Origin: Oceanospirillaceae bacterium | GTDB taxonomy: Bacteria; Pseudomonadota; Gammaproteobacteria; Pseudomonadales; Balneatricaceae | Assembly (NCBI GenBank): GCA_013373085.1 | Contig: JABXIM010000044.1 | Span: forward strand, 124,001 to 188,000 | DNA length: 64,000 nucleotides | Direction: 5' to 3' | In this document: positions 9,554 to 18,032 of the stretch, in pieces | Numbering within the stretch: the stretch's first letter is position 1 | Layout: each line of letters starts with the position of its first letter | The notes under the pieces: generated by a model | Told to the model about the DNA's origin: nothing | Databases searched by the model: none | Seen by the model: the letters and a program-made list of their open reading frames with translations, nothing else | Position numbers and translations under genes: made by a program

Positions 9554-11089
9554 TTACTCCTCTTCAACCAGTTTCCGGTCAACGGCGCCATCTGCCCGAC
9601 GGCTCTTTTTCCAAAGACGCCAGAGACCCGGCGCCAGCAAGGCGACCAAGGTTGCCGTGGCCAGGGTATAGGTCATGGGACCGTTCAGCAGGATCGACCA
9701 GTCGCCGCCGCTGATCGACAGCGCCCGACGCAGGTTTTCCTCCAGCACCTCACCCAGCACCAGGCCCAGTATGACCGGCGCCAGCGAGAAGTGGAGCTTG
9801 CGCAGCAGGAAGCCGAAGAGGCCCAGCAGTACCATGAAGTAGAGGTCGAAGCTGTCGCCGTGGATCGAGTAGATTCCGACGAAGGTCAGCATTACGATCA
9901 CCGGCACCAGATACGCCTGGCGAATCGACAGCAGCCTGACGAAAATCCCGATCATCGGCAGGTTCATCACCAGCAGCGCCAGGTTGCCGACGAACATCGA
10001 GGCAATCAGACCCCAGGCGATCTGCGGCTGCTGCTCGAACAGCAACGGGCCCGGCGTGATGTTGAACATCATCAGCGCTCCCAGCAGGATCGCGGTGGTA
10101 CCGCTACCGGGAATGCCTAAGGTCAGCATCGGCACCATGGAGCCGGCGGCCGAAGCATTGTTGGCCGCTTCCGGTGCCGCCAGGCCACGGATATCGCCGT
10201 TGCCAAACTGGCTGTTGTCGCCCTCGGCAAAACGCTTTTCGGTGCCGTAGGCAACCGCGCTGGCAATCGATGCGCCGGTACCCGGCAGCACGCCGATCAG
10301 AAACCCGATGATCGTCGAGCGCAGCACGACCCATTTCACCTTCATCAAATCGGCGAAACTGACGAAGCTGCGTCCCACCGGCGTGATCGACAGGTCATTA
10401 CGGGCCCACTGTTCCAGCAACGCCAGCACTTCGCTGATGGCGAACATGCCGATCACCACGACCAGAAAGTCGACGCCGTCGAAGAAGTTGGGAATGCCCA
10501 TGGTAAAGCGCAGCACACCGGTGCCGGAATCGACCCCGACAGTCGCCAGCAGCAGGCCGATCAGCACCCCCACCAGGGTTTTCACCGGCCGGCTGCCGAC
10601 CATGGTCGCCAGGCAGGTGAAGGCAAAGATCATCAGCAGCACGTACTCGGACGGCCCGAACTGGATCGCCAGCTGGCTGAGCAGCGGCGCCGATATCACC
10701 ATCAGCAGCAGCGCCCCGATGCTGCCGGCGAAAGACGAGACTGCCGAAAGCGCCAGTGCCCGCCCGCCTTCACCGCGCTTGGACATCGGGAAGCCGTCGA
10801 GCGTGGTCATGATGGCCCCGGCATCGCCGGGCACATTGAGCAGAATGCTGGAAATACGGCCGCCGTATTCAGCGCCGTAGTAGACCCCGGCCAGCAGGAT
10901 CAGCGCCGATTCCGGCGGAAAGCCCATGGCGTACGCCAGCGGCAGCAGAATCGCCACCCCGTTGATCGGGCCGATACCCGGCAACGATCCGATCAGCGTG
11001 CCAACGAAACAGCCCACCAGAACCAGTATCAGGTTCATGGGGGCCAGGGCGACCGAAAAGCCGGTCGCCAGATGATTGAAGATCTCCAT
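9554..11089 (-). CDS. tctA: TctA, large permease of a tripartite tricarboxylate transporter
   Basis: 511 residues with about twelve membrane helices and the family signatures GTLIGSLPGIGPINGVAILL near the N-terminus, YYGAEYGGRISSILLNVPGD, and the second-half repeat LIGVLPGTGASIASAVAYG and LGIPGSGTTAILLGALMMF. It forms the main channel of the TTT transporter with TctB and takes substrate from periplasmic TctC. It lies three bases after tctB and nine before the AbrB gene, so translation is probably coupled. The substrate (citrate or another di/tricarboxylate) cannot be read from sequence. Confidence 0.96.
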   Translation of the reverse strand: MEIFNHLATGFSVALAPMNLILVLVGCFVGTLIGSLPGIGPINGVAILLPLAYAMGFPPESALILLAGVYYGAEYGGRISSILLNVPGDAGAIMTTLDGFPMSKRGEGGRALALSAVSSFAGSIGALLLMVISAPLLSQLAIQFGPSEYVLLMIFAFTCLATMVGSRPVKTLVGVLIGLLLATVGVDSGTGVLRFTMGIPNFFDGVDFLVVVIGMFAISEVLALLEQWARNDLSITPVGRSFVSFADLMKVKWVVLRSTIIGFLIGVLPGTGASIASAVAYGTEKRFAEGDNSQFGNGDIRGLAAPEAANNASAAGSMVPMLTLGIPGSGTTAILLGALMMFNITPGPLLFEQQPQIAWGLIASMFVGNLALLVMNLPMIGIFVRLLSIRQAYLVPVIVMLTFVGIYSIHGDSFDLYFMVLLGLFGFLLRKLHFSLAPVILGLVLGEVLEENLRRALSISGGDWSILLNGPMTYTLATATLVALLAPGLWRLWKKSRRADGAVDRKLVEEE

Positions 11090-11092
11090 CGA

Positions 11093-11527
11093 TCAGCCTC
11101 CCAGTAACGCGCCGGCCGGCACGTTAAGTTGCAGCAGGTCCTTCAGCAGGAAGTACCCGCAAAGGCTCAGCGCCAGCGAATAGGCCGCGGCGCGCCAGGG
11201 CTTTTCACCGAACAGCCAGCTGAAAACGGTGCCAACCAGGAAGGTCGCCACGATAAAGCCTGCGGACTCGAACAAAACGGCGTACAGCGTCATCGTCGCG
11301 AGTCCTGCAAGCAGCTTCATCAGGACCGATCGATCCGGGTGCCAGTCGTTACGGCTGGGTTTGACCAGCAGCCAGCCCGCTGTCAGTGCCATCAGTATTG
11401 AGAGAATGACCGGGAAGGCCTTGGGCCCAAGCGGCTCGTATTGAAAGGGTACGTCGAAGCCGACTGCTGTCCAGGCGATCAGCCCGGACAACAGCAGCAG
11501 GGTACCCGCGAAGATGCGGTCATACAT
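11093..11527 (-). CDS. tctB: TctB, small membrane subunit of a tripartite tricarboxylate transporter
   Basis: 144 residues with four predicted helices, typical TctB size, starting MYDRIFAGTLLLLSGLIAW and including YEPLGPKAFPVILSILMAL, a pattern common to TctB proteins (GP..FP...g..l). It lies between tctC (nine-base gap) and tctA (three-base gap). It supports TctA in the inner membrane; sequence conservation in this family is low, so context carries much of the call. Confidence 0.9.
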   Translation of the reverse strand: MYDRIFAGTLLLLSGLIAWTAVGFDVPFQYEPLGPKAFPVILSILMALTAGWLLVKPSRNDWHPDRSVLMKLLAGLATMTLYAVLFESAGFIVATFLVGTVFSWLFGEKPWRAAAYSLALSLCGYFLLKDLLQLNVPAGALLGG

Positions 11528-11536
11528 GCCGGGGCC

Positions 11537-12514
11537 TCAGTCGATCAGGCCGGCTTCGCGTGCCAGGTCGCGCATGTAGCTGACGCGCTGCTTGACGTAC
11601 TGGTCGAACTCCTGGCCCTGCATCTTGAACGGCATCAGTCCCTTGTCGGCCACGGTCTGCATGAAGGCCGGGCTGTCGTAGGCCTTGCTGAACTGAGCGG
11701 ACCAGTAATCGTAGGCGTCGTCGGACACCTTCGGCCCCAGGTAGTAGCCGCGCAGAATGGTCCATTCAGCATCGAAACCCTGTTCCTTCGCCGTCGGAAT
11801 CCCGGCGAACTCGCCGTCGAGGCGCTCCGGCGACATCACCGCCAGCATCTTCACCTTGCCGGCTTCGAGCTGGCCCTTCATTTCGCCGACATCGCCCGGA
11901 TACACCTGGATATGACCGCCCATCAGCGCGGCCAGGGCTTCACCGCCCCCTTCGTAGGCGACGTAGCGCATCGACTTGGGATCGACCGACGACGACTTCA
12001 TCAGGATCGCGGCCTTCATCCAGTCCTGGCTGCCAACACCGCCGCCGGCGCCCAGTACATACTTGGTCGGCTCCTTCTGAATATCGGCCACCAGCTCGGC
12101 CAGGGTGTTCCAGGGGGCATCGGCCTTGACGATCACGGCGCCGTAGTCGACGCCGGCCGCACCGACCCAACGGGCATCCGACTCGTCGAGATCCTTGCCG
12201 AACTTGCCCTGGGCGATGTTCAGCAGCGATCCGGAACTGAAGGCAATCAACGCATCGCCATCGTCCGGACGGCTGGCGTTTATATGGTTGTAAGCCACGG
12301 CGCCAACGCCGCCCGGCATGAAAGTGACGGCCATCGGCGTCTTGAGCAGGCCGGCATCGGCAAAGCCGTTCGACACGACGCGGCAGGTGAGATCGAAACC
12401 GCCACCGGGCTTGGCCGGGGCGATACATTCGGGCTTGGAGGGTTCGAACGCCAGGGCGTTTGCCGCCAGGGTCAGACCGCCAGTCAGCAACAGGGCACCG
12501 AATTTGAATTTCAT
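11537..12514 (-). CDS. tctC: TctC, periplasmic tricarboxylate-binding protein (BUG family)
   Basis: 325 residues with a Sec signal peptide (MKFKFGALLLTGGLTLAANA then LAFEPS) and the TctC/BUG fold, seen in PAKPGGGFDLTCRVVSNGF, the carboxylate-binding loop region, and VLGAGGGVGSQDWM. It captures the substrate in the periplasm and hands it to TctA/TctB. The ATG at 12514 follows GGAG; longer frames upstream are not supported. It is the first gene of the minus-strand operon and diverges from tctD, whose product probably activates it. Confidence 0.95.
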   Translation of the reverse strand: MKFKFGALLLTGGLTLAANALAFEPSKPECIAPAKPGGGFDLTCRVVSNGFADAGLLKTPMAVTFMPGGVGAVAYNHINASRPDDGDALIAFSSGSLLNIAQGKFGKDLDESDARWVGAAGVDYGAVIVKADAPWNTLAELVADIQKEPTKYVLGAGGGVGSQDWMKAAILMKSSSVDPKSMRYVAYEGGGEALAALMGGHIQVYPGDVGEMKGQLEAGKVKMLAVMSPERLDGEFAGIPTAKEQGFDAEWTILRGYYLGPKVSDDAYDYWSAQFSKAYDSPAFMQTVADKGLMPFKMQGQEFDQYVKQRVSYMRDLAREAGLID

Positions 12515-12664
12515 CGTTTGTCTCCGCTTATACTTTTTATACGTGGCTGCGTCTTGGCAGCTCTGCGAGACCAACTCTAAGCATTCAAACTGACACCAGC
12601 CTGACAGCGCGAAACAAAAACAACGTTGCCGGTTGGCGACAACAGCGAGACAATTGCCGCCCTT
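12515..12664. promoter_or_regulatory. Divergent tctC/tctD promoter region with CTGACA direct repeat
   Basis: This 150-base gap separates divergent tctC and tctD. It contains CTGACA-ccagc-CTGACA (12590-12606), a direct repeat with 11-base period as expected for an OmpR-type regulator such as TctD binding one helix face. TATACTTTTTATA near 12528-12541 could hold the tctC -10 region. Binding by TctD is inference. Confidence 0.45.
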
Positions 12665-13333
12665 ATGCGCATGCTACTGATAGAAGACAACCAGGCGCTC
12701 GCCGACGCCACCCGCGAGTACTTTCTCAACCTCGGCCACCCCCTGGACTGGGCAGGATCGGTCGAGCAGGCCGAGCGCAGTCTCTCGTTCGACGACTTCG
12801 ATCTGCTCATTCTCGATATCAACCTGCCGGGCCGCAGCGGCTATCAACTGCTGCAAAGCCTCAGAGCCGCCGGCAAGCGGATTCCGGTGCTGGTGCTGAC
12901 GGCCCGGGCCGAAATCGATGATCGCGTCAGTGCGCTGGACCTGGGCGCCGACGACTACCTGGTCAAGCCGTTCGATTTTCGTGAGCTGGCGGCCCGCTGC
13001 CGCGCGCTGATACGGCGCGAGCGCGGCGATGCCAGCAACGAGCTGCAGTTCGGTAACCTGTGCTTCAATCTGGCGACCCAGAGTGCGAGCGTCGACGGCC
13101 GGCCGATCGAACTGCGGCCGCGGGAGGTGCAACTGCTGGAACTGTTCCTGAAGAATCTCGATCGCGTCCTGACCAAGGACGATATCGCCAATCGCCTCTA
13201 TACCTTCGACGAGGCCTATACGCCCAATGCGATCGAACAGGCGCTGACGCGCCTGCGCCGGCAACTGGCGGACTCGTCGCTGATCATCAAGACCATCCGT
13301 GGTCTCGGCTATCTGGCCCATGTCGACGACTGA
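12665..13333 (+). CDS. tctD: TctD, OmpR-family response regulator
   Basis: 222 residues. The receiver domain has acidic pocket E7/D8, phosphoacceptor D51 (LILDINLPGRSG), T79 and K101 (DYLVKPFDFREL). The C-terminal OmpR winged helix shows LRPREVQLLELFLKN and the closing hairpin TIRGLGYLAHV. The ATG at 12665 gives the classic MRMLLIEDN start; it lacks a clear ribosome site, but a TTG at 12626 is less likely. It overlaps tctE by 14 bases and diverges from tctCBA, which it most likely activates when the carboxylate is present. Confidence 0.93.
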   Translation: MRMLLIEDNQALADATREYFLNLGHPLDWAGSVEQAERSLSFDDFDLLILDINLPGRSGYQLLQSLRAAGKRIPVLVLTARAEIDDRVSALDLGADDYLVKPFDFRELAARCRALIRRERGDASNELQFGNLCFNLATQSASVDGRPIELRPREVQLLELFLKNLDRVLTKDDIANRLYTFDEAYTPNAIEQALTRLRRQLADSSLIIKTIRGLGYLAHVDD

Positions 13334-14708
13334 GGCCGGCTACTCGCTGCGGCGACGGCTGCTGTTCCGCACGGCCCTGCTGCTCGTGGCCGTGCTGCTG
13401 TTGCTGAGCATCGGCGCCTGGCGCTATGCCCGCCAGGCGGCGGATTACTCGTACGACCGGCTGCTGAACAGCGCCAGCCTGTCGATTATGGAGGGGCTGC
13501 TGGTCCGGAACGGCCGCGTCGATCTCGACCTGCCCTATGCGGCGCTCGAAATGATGCAGCTGGCGCCGGATGACAAGGTTTTCTACCAGGTGCGGAATCC
13601 GCAGGGGGAATGGATCACGGGTTACGACGACCTGCCACAGCCGGAGACCTTCGAACCGTCGGAACAGCCCTTTTTCTACGATGCCCGTTACCGCGGCGAG
13701 CCGCTGCGCTTCGTCATCCAGAGCAAGCGCCTGACAGAACCCGCGGTCTCCGGCTGGGTCCAGGTCACCCTCGGGCAGACGCTCAACGCCCGTCGCGAGC
13801 TGATGGTCGATATTCTCTATAAGGCGCTGCTGGCGCTGCTGGGCCTGATGCTACTCGCGCTGGCGGCGCTCTGGTTCGGCATCAACCGGGCGCTGGACCC
13901 GCTCAGCCTGATATCGCGCACCCTGAAGCAGCGTTCAGCCGGCGATACCGAGCCACTGGCCAAAACGCCTATTCAGGAAGTGTCGCCCCTGGTGGACGCC
14001 ATCAACAGCTATCACCGCAGGCTGCTCGACAACCTCGAGGCCATGAAGACGTTCATCGCCGATGCCAGTCACCAGATCCGCACGGCCCAGAGCGCAACCC
14101 AGGCGCAGCTGGATATCGCCAGCCAGACCAATGACCCGGCTACCCTGCCCCAGCGCCTCGACAACATCCGCCAGCAACACCTGCAACTGACACGGCTGAC
14201 CAACCAGTTGCTGGCCCATGCCATGGTCGTCCATCGCAGCGACACCCAACCATTGGAATTGATCGATATCGACGCCCTGTTGAAACAATTGCTGACCGAG
14301 TGCGTGCTGGACCACGCACACCGGGATATCGACTTCGCCTACCACTGCGATCTGCCGAACTGCAGGCTTCCCGCCGACCGCGTGAGTCTGCGCGAAGCCG
14401 TACGCAACCTGCTCGACAATGCCGTGCGCTATGGCCCGGACGACAACCAGATAGATCTGCAACTGGTCGCCGCCGCAAACGGCGGGGTCGATATCATCGT
14501 CGACGACCGCGGCCCCGGCATTCCGGCCCATCTGCGCCGACAGGCGCTGCAGCGCTTCTCGCGCCTGGCGACAGACGGGGCGGGTTCGGGCCTGGGACTG
14601 ACCATCGTGCAAAGCGTCGCCGAAGCCCATGGCGGTGATCTGTTCCTCGAGACCAGTCCGCTGGGCGGCCTGCGGGCCCGGATTGCGCTGCCGGGAGGGT
14701 CAACATGA
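13320..14708 (+). CDS. tctE: TctE-like sensor histidine kinase with variant H-box
   Basis: 462 residues: a first helix (about 15-33), a periplasmic sensor region to about 165, a second helix (about 166-187), HAMP-like linker, HisKA dimerisation domain with H251 in FIADASHQIRTAQSATQAQL, and an ATPase domain with N-box RNLLDNAVRYG, DDRGPGIP and GSGLGLTIV. The usual HxLRTPL box is changed: the conserved proline is alanine and leucine is glutamine, while the histidine remains. ATG at 13320 overlaps tctD; it overlaps the next gene by four bases. It should phosphorylate TctD. Effect of the H-box change is unknown. Confidence 0.92.
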   Translation: MSTTEAGYSLRRRLLFRTALLLVAVLLLLSIGAWRYARQAADYSYDRLLNSASLSIMEGLLVRNGRVDLDLPYAALEMMQLAPDDKVFYQVRNPQGEWITGYDDLPQPETFEPSEQPFFYDARYRGEPLRFVIQSKRLTEPAVSGWVQVTLGQTLNARRELMVDILYKALLALLGLMLLALAALWFGINRALDPLSLISRTLKQRSAGDTEPLAKTPIQEVSPLVDAINSYHRRLLDNLEAMKTFIADASHQIRTAQSATQAQLDIASQTNDPATLPQRLDNIRQQHLQLTRLTNQLLAHAMVVHRSDTQPLELIDIDALLKQLLTECVLDHAHRDIDFAYHCDLPNCRLPADRVSLREAVRNLLDNAVRYGPDDNQIDLQLVAAANGGVDIIVDDRGPGIPAHLRRQALQRFSRLATDGAGSGLGLTIVQSVAEAHGGDLFLETSPLGGLRARIALPGGST

Positions 14709-15757
14709 GAAAGCGCCTGCACAGCCTGCTGCTCGTCCTGATAACCCTGGTGGCCCCGGCAATGGCGGATACCGACAAGGGTAAACCGGTACTGATTTAC
14801 AGTGCCACCGATCTCCCGGCGATACGGCCGGTGCTCGAGGCCTTTCGGACCGCCAACCCCGACCTGGCGCTGGAGTATCGCGAGTTCAACACCATGGAGC
14901 TGCATGAACGGATCGAGTCGCTCGACGACGAAGGCTATCCCGACCTGGTGATCAGCTCGGCAATGGATCTTCAGGTCCGGCTGGTGAACGATGGCTTCGC
15001 CCGCCCGTTCGACGATCCGGTACTCGATGAACTGCCGGCCTGGGCGAACTGGCGCAACGAGGCCTTCGGTTTTACCTACGAACCGGTCGTCTTCGTCTAT
15101 AACAAAGCCGCGTTCGCCGGCCGCCCGCTGCCGACCACCCACGAAGACCTGGCCACAGCACTGCGCAGTGACGGCGACTTCTTCCAGCACCGGGTCGGCT
15201 CCTACGATGTCCGCTCGTCCGGCGTCGGCTACCTCGTGGCGACCCAGGACGAGGTCACCTCAAGCCTCAGCGGCCGCCTGAAGGAAAGCCTGGGCCGGGC
15301 CTTCACCCGGGTCTATTGCTGCACCTCGCAATTGCTCGACGCCATTGCCGACGGAGACCTGGTGCTCGGCTACAACCTGCTCGGCTCCTACGCCCTGGCC
15401 CGCGCCCAACGCGATCCGCGCCTCGGCGTGATCGTGCCAGAGGACTATGCACTGGTCGTCAGCCGGGTCGCCTTCATCACCAAAAAGGCCCCGAACCCAA
15501 GGGGCGCCGAACGCTTTCTGCGCTATCTGCTGTCGTACCAGGGACAGCAGGTCATCGCCGACAATGGCGAGCTGATCGCACTGCACCCCCGCGCCACCGG
15601 CCCCTATTCGATCACCGCGCTGACCCGCGAACAGCTCCCCAACTTTCACCCGATCGTGCTGGGCCCTGCGTTGATGGTCTACCTGGACCAGTCGAAGCGA
15701 CGCCGCTTCATCAGCGAATGGCAGAATGCACTGCTCTATGATCCGGTCGCGCCCTAG
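14705..15757 (+). CDS. Periplasmic substrate-binding protein linked to TctDE
   Basis: 350 residues with a signal peptide (MRKRLHSLLLVLITLVAPAM, then AD) and a class II periplasmic binding-protein fold of the iron(III)/polyamine type: VLIYSATDLPAIRPVLEAF at the start, FGFTYEPVVFVYNKAAF in the middle. Its start codon overlaps the tctE stop (ATGA), so it is translationally coupled to the two-component system rather than to an ABC permease, and no permease genes are nearby. Such proteins beside TctDE may present the ligand to the TctE sensor; that is inference from gene order. It is the last gene of the plus-strand unit. Confidence 0.85.
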   Translation: MRKRLHSLLLVLITLVAPAMADTDKGKPVLIYSATDLPAIRPVLEAFRTANPDLALEYREFNTMELHERIESLDDEGYPDLVISSAMDLQVRLVNDGFARPFDDPVLDELPAWANWRNEAFGFTYEPVVFVYNKAAFAGRPLPTTHEDLATALRSDGDFFQHRVGSYDVRSSGVGYLVATQDEVTSSLSGRLKESLGRAFTRVYCCTSQLLDAIADGDLVLGYNLLGSYALARAQRDPRLGVIVPEDYALVVSRVAFITKKAPNPRGAERFLRYLLSYQGQQVIADNGELIALHPRATGPYSITALTREQLPNFHPIVLGPALMVYLDQSKRRRFISEWQNALLYDPVAP

Positions 15758-15801
15758 GAACCGGACCTGTGCAGGAGCAAGCTGCGTACCTTAAGATCGA
15801 G

Positions 15802-16030
15802 TTACTGTAATTCCCACTCGATATTCATTGGCGCGCTGCCGCTGTGGCGGACATAGCGGACCGGGCCGTAATAGCGAAACGGCGCCGCCTTGTTGTTAAG
15901 CAACTTGTGATCCCCCACGAACAAATGCACCTGAAGCCCGAGCTGTTCATGGTTGATCAGCTCACGACCCTTCTTACTTTCCGGCGTGGTCGAGTTCTGC
16001 GACTGCCAGTGGAAACGGCCTGCATCGACG
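15802..16030 (-). pseudogene. 3' remnant of a second DUF3427 helicase gene
   Basis: The minus strand reads FVDAGRFHWQSQNSTTPESK on to APFRYYGPVRYVRHSGSAPM and a TAA stop at 15802-15804. It matches the last 75 or so codons of the intact DUF3427 protein ending at 18033, with roughly four in five residues identical by eye. The 5' side ends abruptly near 16030. It is a severed tail of a paralogue, not a copy made recently, and lies on the far side of the XRE-ImmA/PIN pair. Confidence 0.85.
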
Positions 16031-16081
16031 AAATTCAGGCAATCCGGTAGTAGGTGCGTTCGTGACAGATGCGTGCTCCAT

Positions 16082-16117
16082 GTTTACAATTACTACAATT
16101 ATTTTAGTTTTGTAAAC
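16082..16117. promoter_or_regulatory. Inverted repeat GTTTACAA...TTGTAAAC, candidate operator of the XRE-ImmA gene
   Basis: Perfect 8-base half sites GTTTACAA (16082-16089) and TTGTAAAC (16110-16117) are separated by 20 AT-rich bases and end 14 bases before the XRE start codon. The position suits autorepression by the XRE domain. Centre-to-centre spacing of 28 bases could seat two dimers. Confidence 0.5.
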
Positions 16118-16131
16118 CTTTGGGGTCGAAG

Positions 16132-17202
16132 ATGATTGGTCAGCGAATACAACGGGCGAGAAAAGCTGCGGGCTTATCGCTGCGGGCCTTGGGGGACAGG
16201 GTTGGTGTGTCCCAGACCACCATCAACAAGTACGAGAAGGGCGACTCAGTTCCGTCTTCCGGCCAGTTGATCAAGCTGTCCAAGGCATTGGGCGTACGGT
16301 CTGAATACTTCCTGCGGCCGGTAGAGGTGCAGCTTCAAGGTGTCGAGTACCGGAAACGCTCTTCGACCCCAAAGAAGGCACTCGTTCGCATCGAGGCTGA
16401 CGTGCTCGATCAGGCGGAGCGCTGGACCACTCTCTTGTCGCTTTACCCTCAGAAGCCAGTGGAGAAGTTCGCCCCGCCAGCCGGACTGCCGGAGCAGCTT
16501 ACTGATCTGGACCAAGTAGAAGAGTTCGCCGATGCTGTCCGCGATGCTTGGGAGCTTGGCCTGAACCCGATTCCCGACATGATTGATGTGCTGGAGTCCA
16601 TGGGGGTGCTGGTGATCGTGACCGCCGTTGATGTGGCCGGCAAGTTGGATGGGTTGGCTGCTTCAGTGAACGGCATTCCCGTCATTGTGGTTTCTGAGCA
16701 CTGGCCCGGAGATCGGCAGCGCTTCACTCTGGCGCACGAACTTGGGCATCTACTGTTGCACGACCGATTGCATGAGCTGGTAGACGAGGAAAAGGCCTGT
16801 GATCGTTTTGCAGGTGCCTTTCTGCTGCCGCGTAAATCGGCGATCCAGCATCTGGGCCAACATCGAACCCGACTGGAACCGCGTGAACTATTCATGCTCA
16901 AGCACGAGTTCGGGATAAGTATGATGGGCGCCCTGATGAGAGCGAGCCAGTGCGGCATCATCACTGAAGCCGTGAAACAGGCCCTGTTCCGCTACTTCTC
17001 CAGCAACGGTTGGCGTACCAAAGAGCCGGGTGATCCGTACCCTTCAGAGACTACCTACCTCTACCGCCAGTTGGTCTACCGGGCGCTGGCGGAGGACTAC
17101 ATTGGTGAGTCAAAAGCAGCCGAGTTGATGAGCATGTCGACCTCTTCGCTGCGGGCGGAACGGAAACTGGGGGGCATGGATGCAGCAACTGCTCATCAGT
17201 GA
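16132..17202 (+). CDS. XRE-family regulator fused to ImmA/IrrE zinc metallopeptidase
   Basis: 356 residues. An N-terminal Cro/C1 helix-turn-helix spans about 1-58 (LRALGDRVGVSQTTINKYEK). The ImmA/IrrE domain contains the zinc motif HELGH (H202, E203, H206) and a downstream acidic ligand region DEEKACDRFAGAFLLP. In this class the peptidase is usually a switch that cleaves a repressor or itself. The ATG at 16132 lies in a poor ribosome context (GGGGTCGAAG). The gene overlaps the PIN gene by 23 bases, a layout seen in antitoxin/regulator-nuclease pairs. It could be the control partner of the PIN protein. Family call firm; partnership inferred. Confidence 0.88.
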   Translation: MIGQRIQRARKAAGLSLRALGDRVGVSQTTINKYEKGDSVPSSGQLIKLSKALGVRSEYFLRPVEVQLQGVEYRKRSSTPKKALVRIEADVLDQAERWTTLLSLYPQKPVEKFAPPAGLPEQLTDLDQVEEFADAVRDAWELGLNPIPDMIDVLESMGVLVIVTAVDVAGKLDGLAASVNGIPVIVVSEHWPGDRQRFTLAHELGHLLLHDRLHELVDEEKACDRFAGAFLLPRKSAIQHLGQHRTRLEPRELFMLKHEFGISMMGALMRASQCGIITEAVKQALFRYFSSNGWRTKEPGDPYPSETTYLYRQLVYRALAEDYIGESKAAELMSMSTSSLRAERKLGGMDAATAHQ

Positions 17203-17665
17203 TACGAACGTCATCATCGACCTCGAAGAAGGCGGCCTGATTGCCGAGCTGTTCGCGCTACCCTACACGTTCGCGGTGCCGGACATCCTGTTCTACGAAG
17301 AGCTGGATGAGCAGCACTGCCACTTGCTGGATATGGGGCTGATACTCAAAGAGCTGAGCGAGCAGAGCATGGGGTACGCCCTGAAGCTTGTCGATCAGTA
17401 CAGGGGGCCAAGCACGAACGACTGCTTGGCGCTGGCTTTGGCCAAACAGGAAGGATGTCCGCTGATAACCGGCGACAAGCGTCTGCGAACTGCAGCGGAT
17501 CTGGAAGATGTCGAAAAGCTCGGGACGATATGGTTGCTGGAGCAGATGTTGATCAACGAGATCTTGACGATTGCTCAGGTAGATGTCGCGGTAGCGCTTA
17601 TGAAGCAGTCCGGCAGTCGGCTTCCGTGGGACCTGCTAGAGGCAATGCTCAGATCTTACCGGTAG
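17180..17665 (+). CDS. PIN-domain ribonuclease (probable toxin of XRE-ImmA/PIN pair)
   Basis: 161 residues with a PIN fold. The acidic metal-binding set is visible: D8 in ISDTNVIIDL, E40 in LFYEEL, D81 in STNDCLALALA and D99 in LITGDKRLR. Such enzymes usually cleave RNA and act as toxins. The ATG at 17180 lies inside the end of the XRE-ImmA gene, so expression is coupled. At 161 residues it is longer than VapC toxins (about 130), with an extra C-terminal helical part (LLEQMLINEILTIAQVDVAV) that may contact the partner. Confidence 0.82.
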   Translation: MQQLLISDTNVIIDLEEGGLIAELFALPYTFAVPDILFYEELDEQHCHLLDMGLILKELSEQSMGYALKLVDQYRGPSTNDCLALALAKQEGCPLITGDKRLRTAADLEDVEKLGTIWLLEQMLINEILTIAQVDVAVALMKQSGSRLPWDLLEAMLRSYR

Positions 17666-18032
17666 CGATTCGGGGACGACGGGATAGACGGCAGGCTGTA
17701 CCCGATGCCTATGACGAATAGAGATCTTGCGCGCCACAAGGCAGCCGAGCTGCCGACAGCGCAAGCGGCGTAAAAGGGGGTTCGCGGAGACATGGGGACG
17801 CCGGCCGTCTCGGGGCAGGTCGGGCAGTCGTCGTCATGGACTGCGCCGCCCCTTGCGCATCGTCTCTCCTGAACAGGAGTTCATCGAGATAGAAAGCCTG
17901 CGCTGACTTCACCTTCATCCCCGCGCCGTGCAGCTATGACATCTGCGGCCACCCATGCCTGAATCGACCTGAAATAGAATTCCCGGTTGTCTTCCCGGAG
18001 CTGGTAGTCCAACGGTGGGATATCCTCAAACG
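17666..18032. other. Gap without a confident gene; possible protein remnant
   Basis: The minus strand from about 18043 to 17888 reads LTFEDIPPLDYQLREDNREF, YFRSIQAWVAADVIAARRGD and ends at a TGA. The residue mix looks like real protein rather than noise, but it has no start codon and I do not recognise it. It begins at the very end of the DUF3427 gene, so it may be the tail of a lost downstream gene. Nothing else is seen here. Confidence 0.25.
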
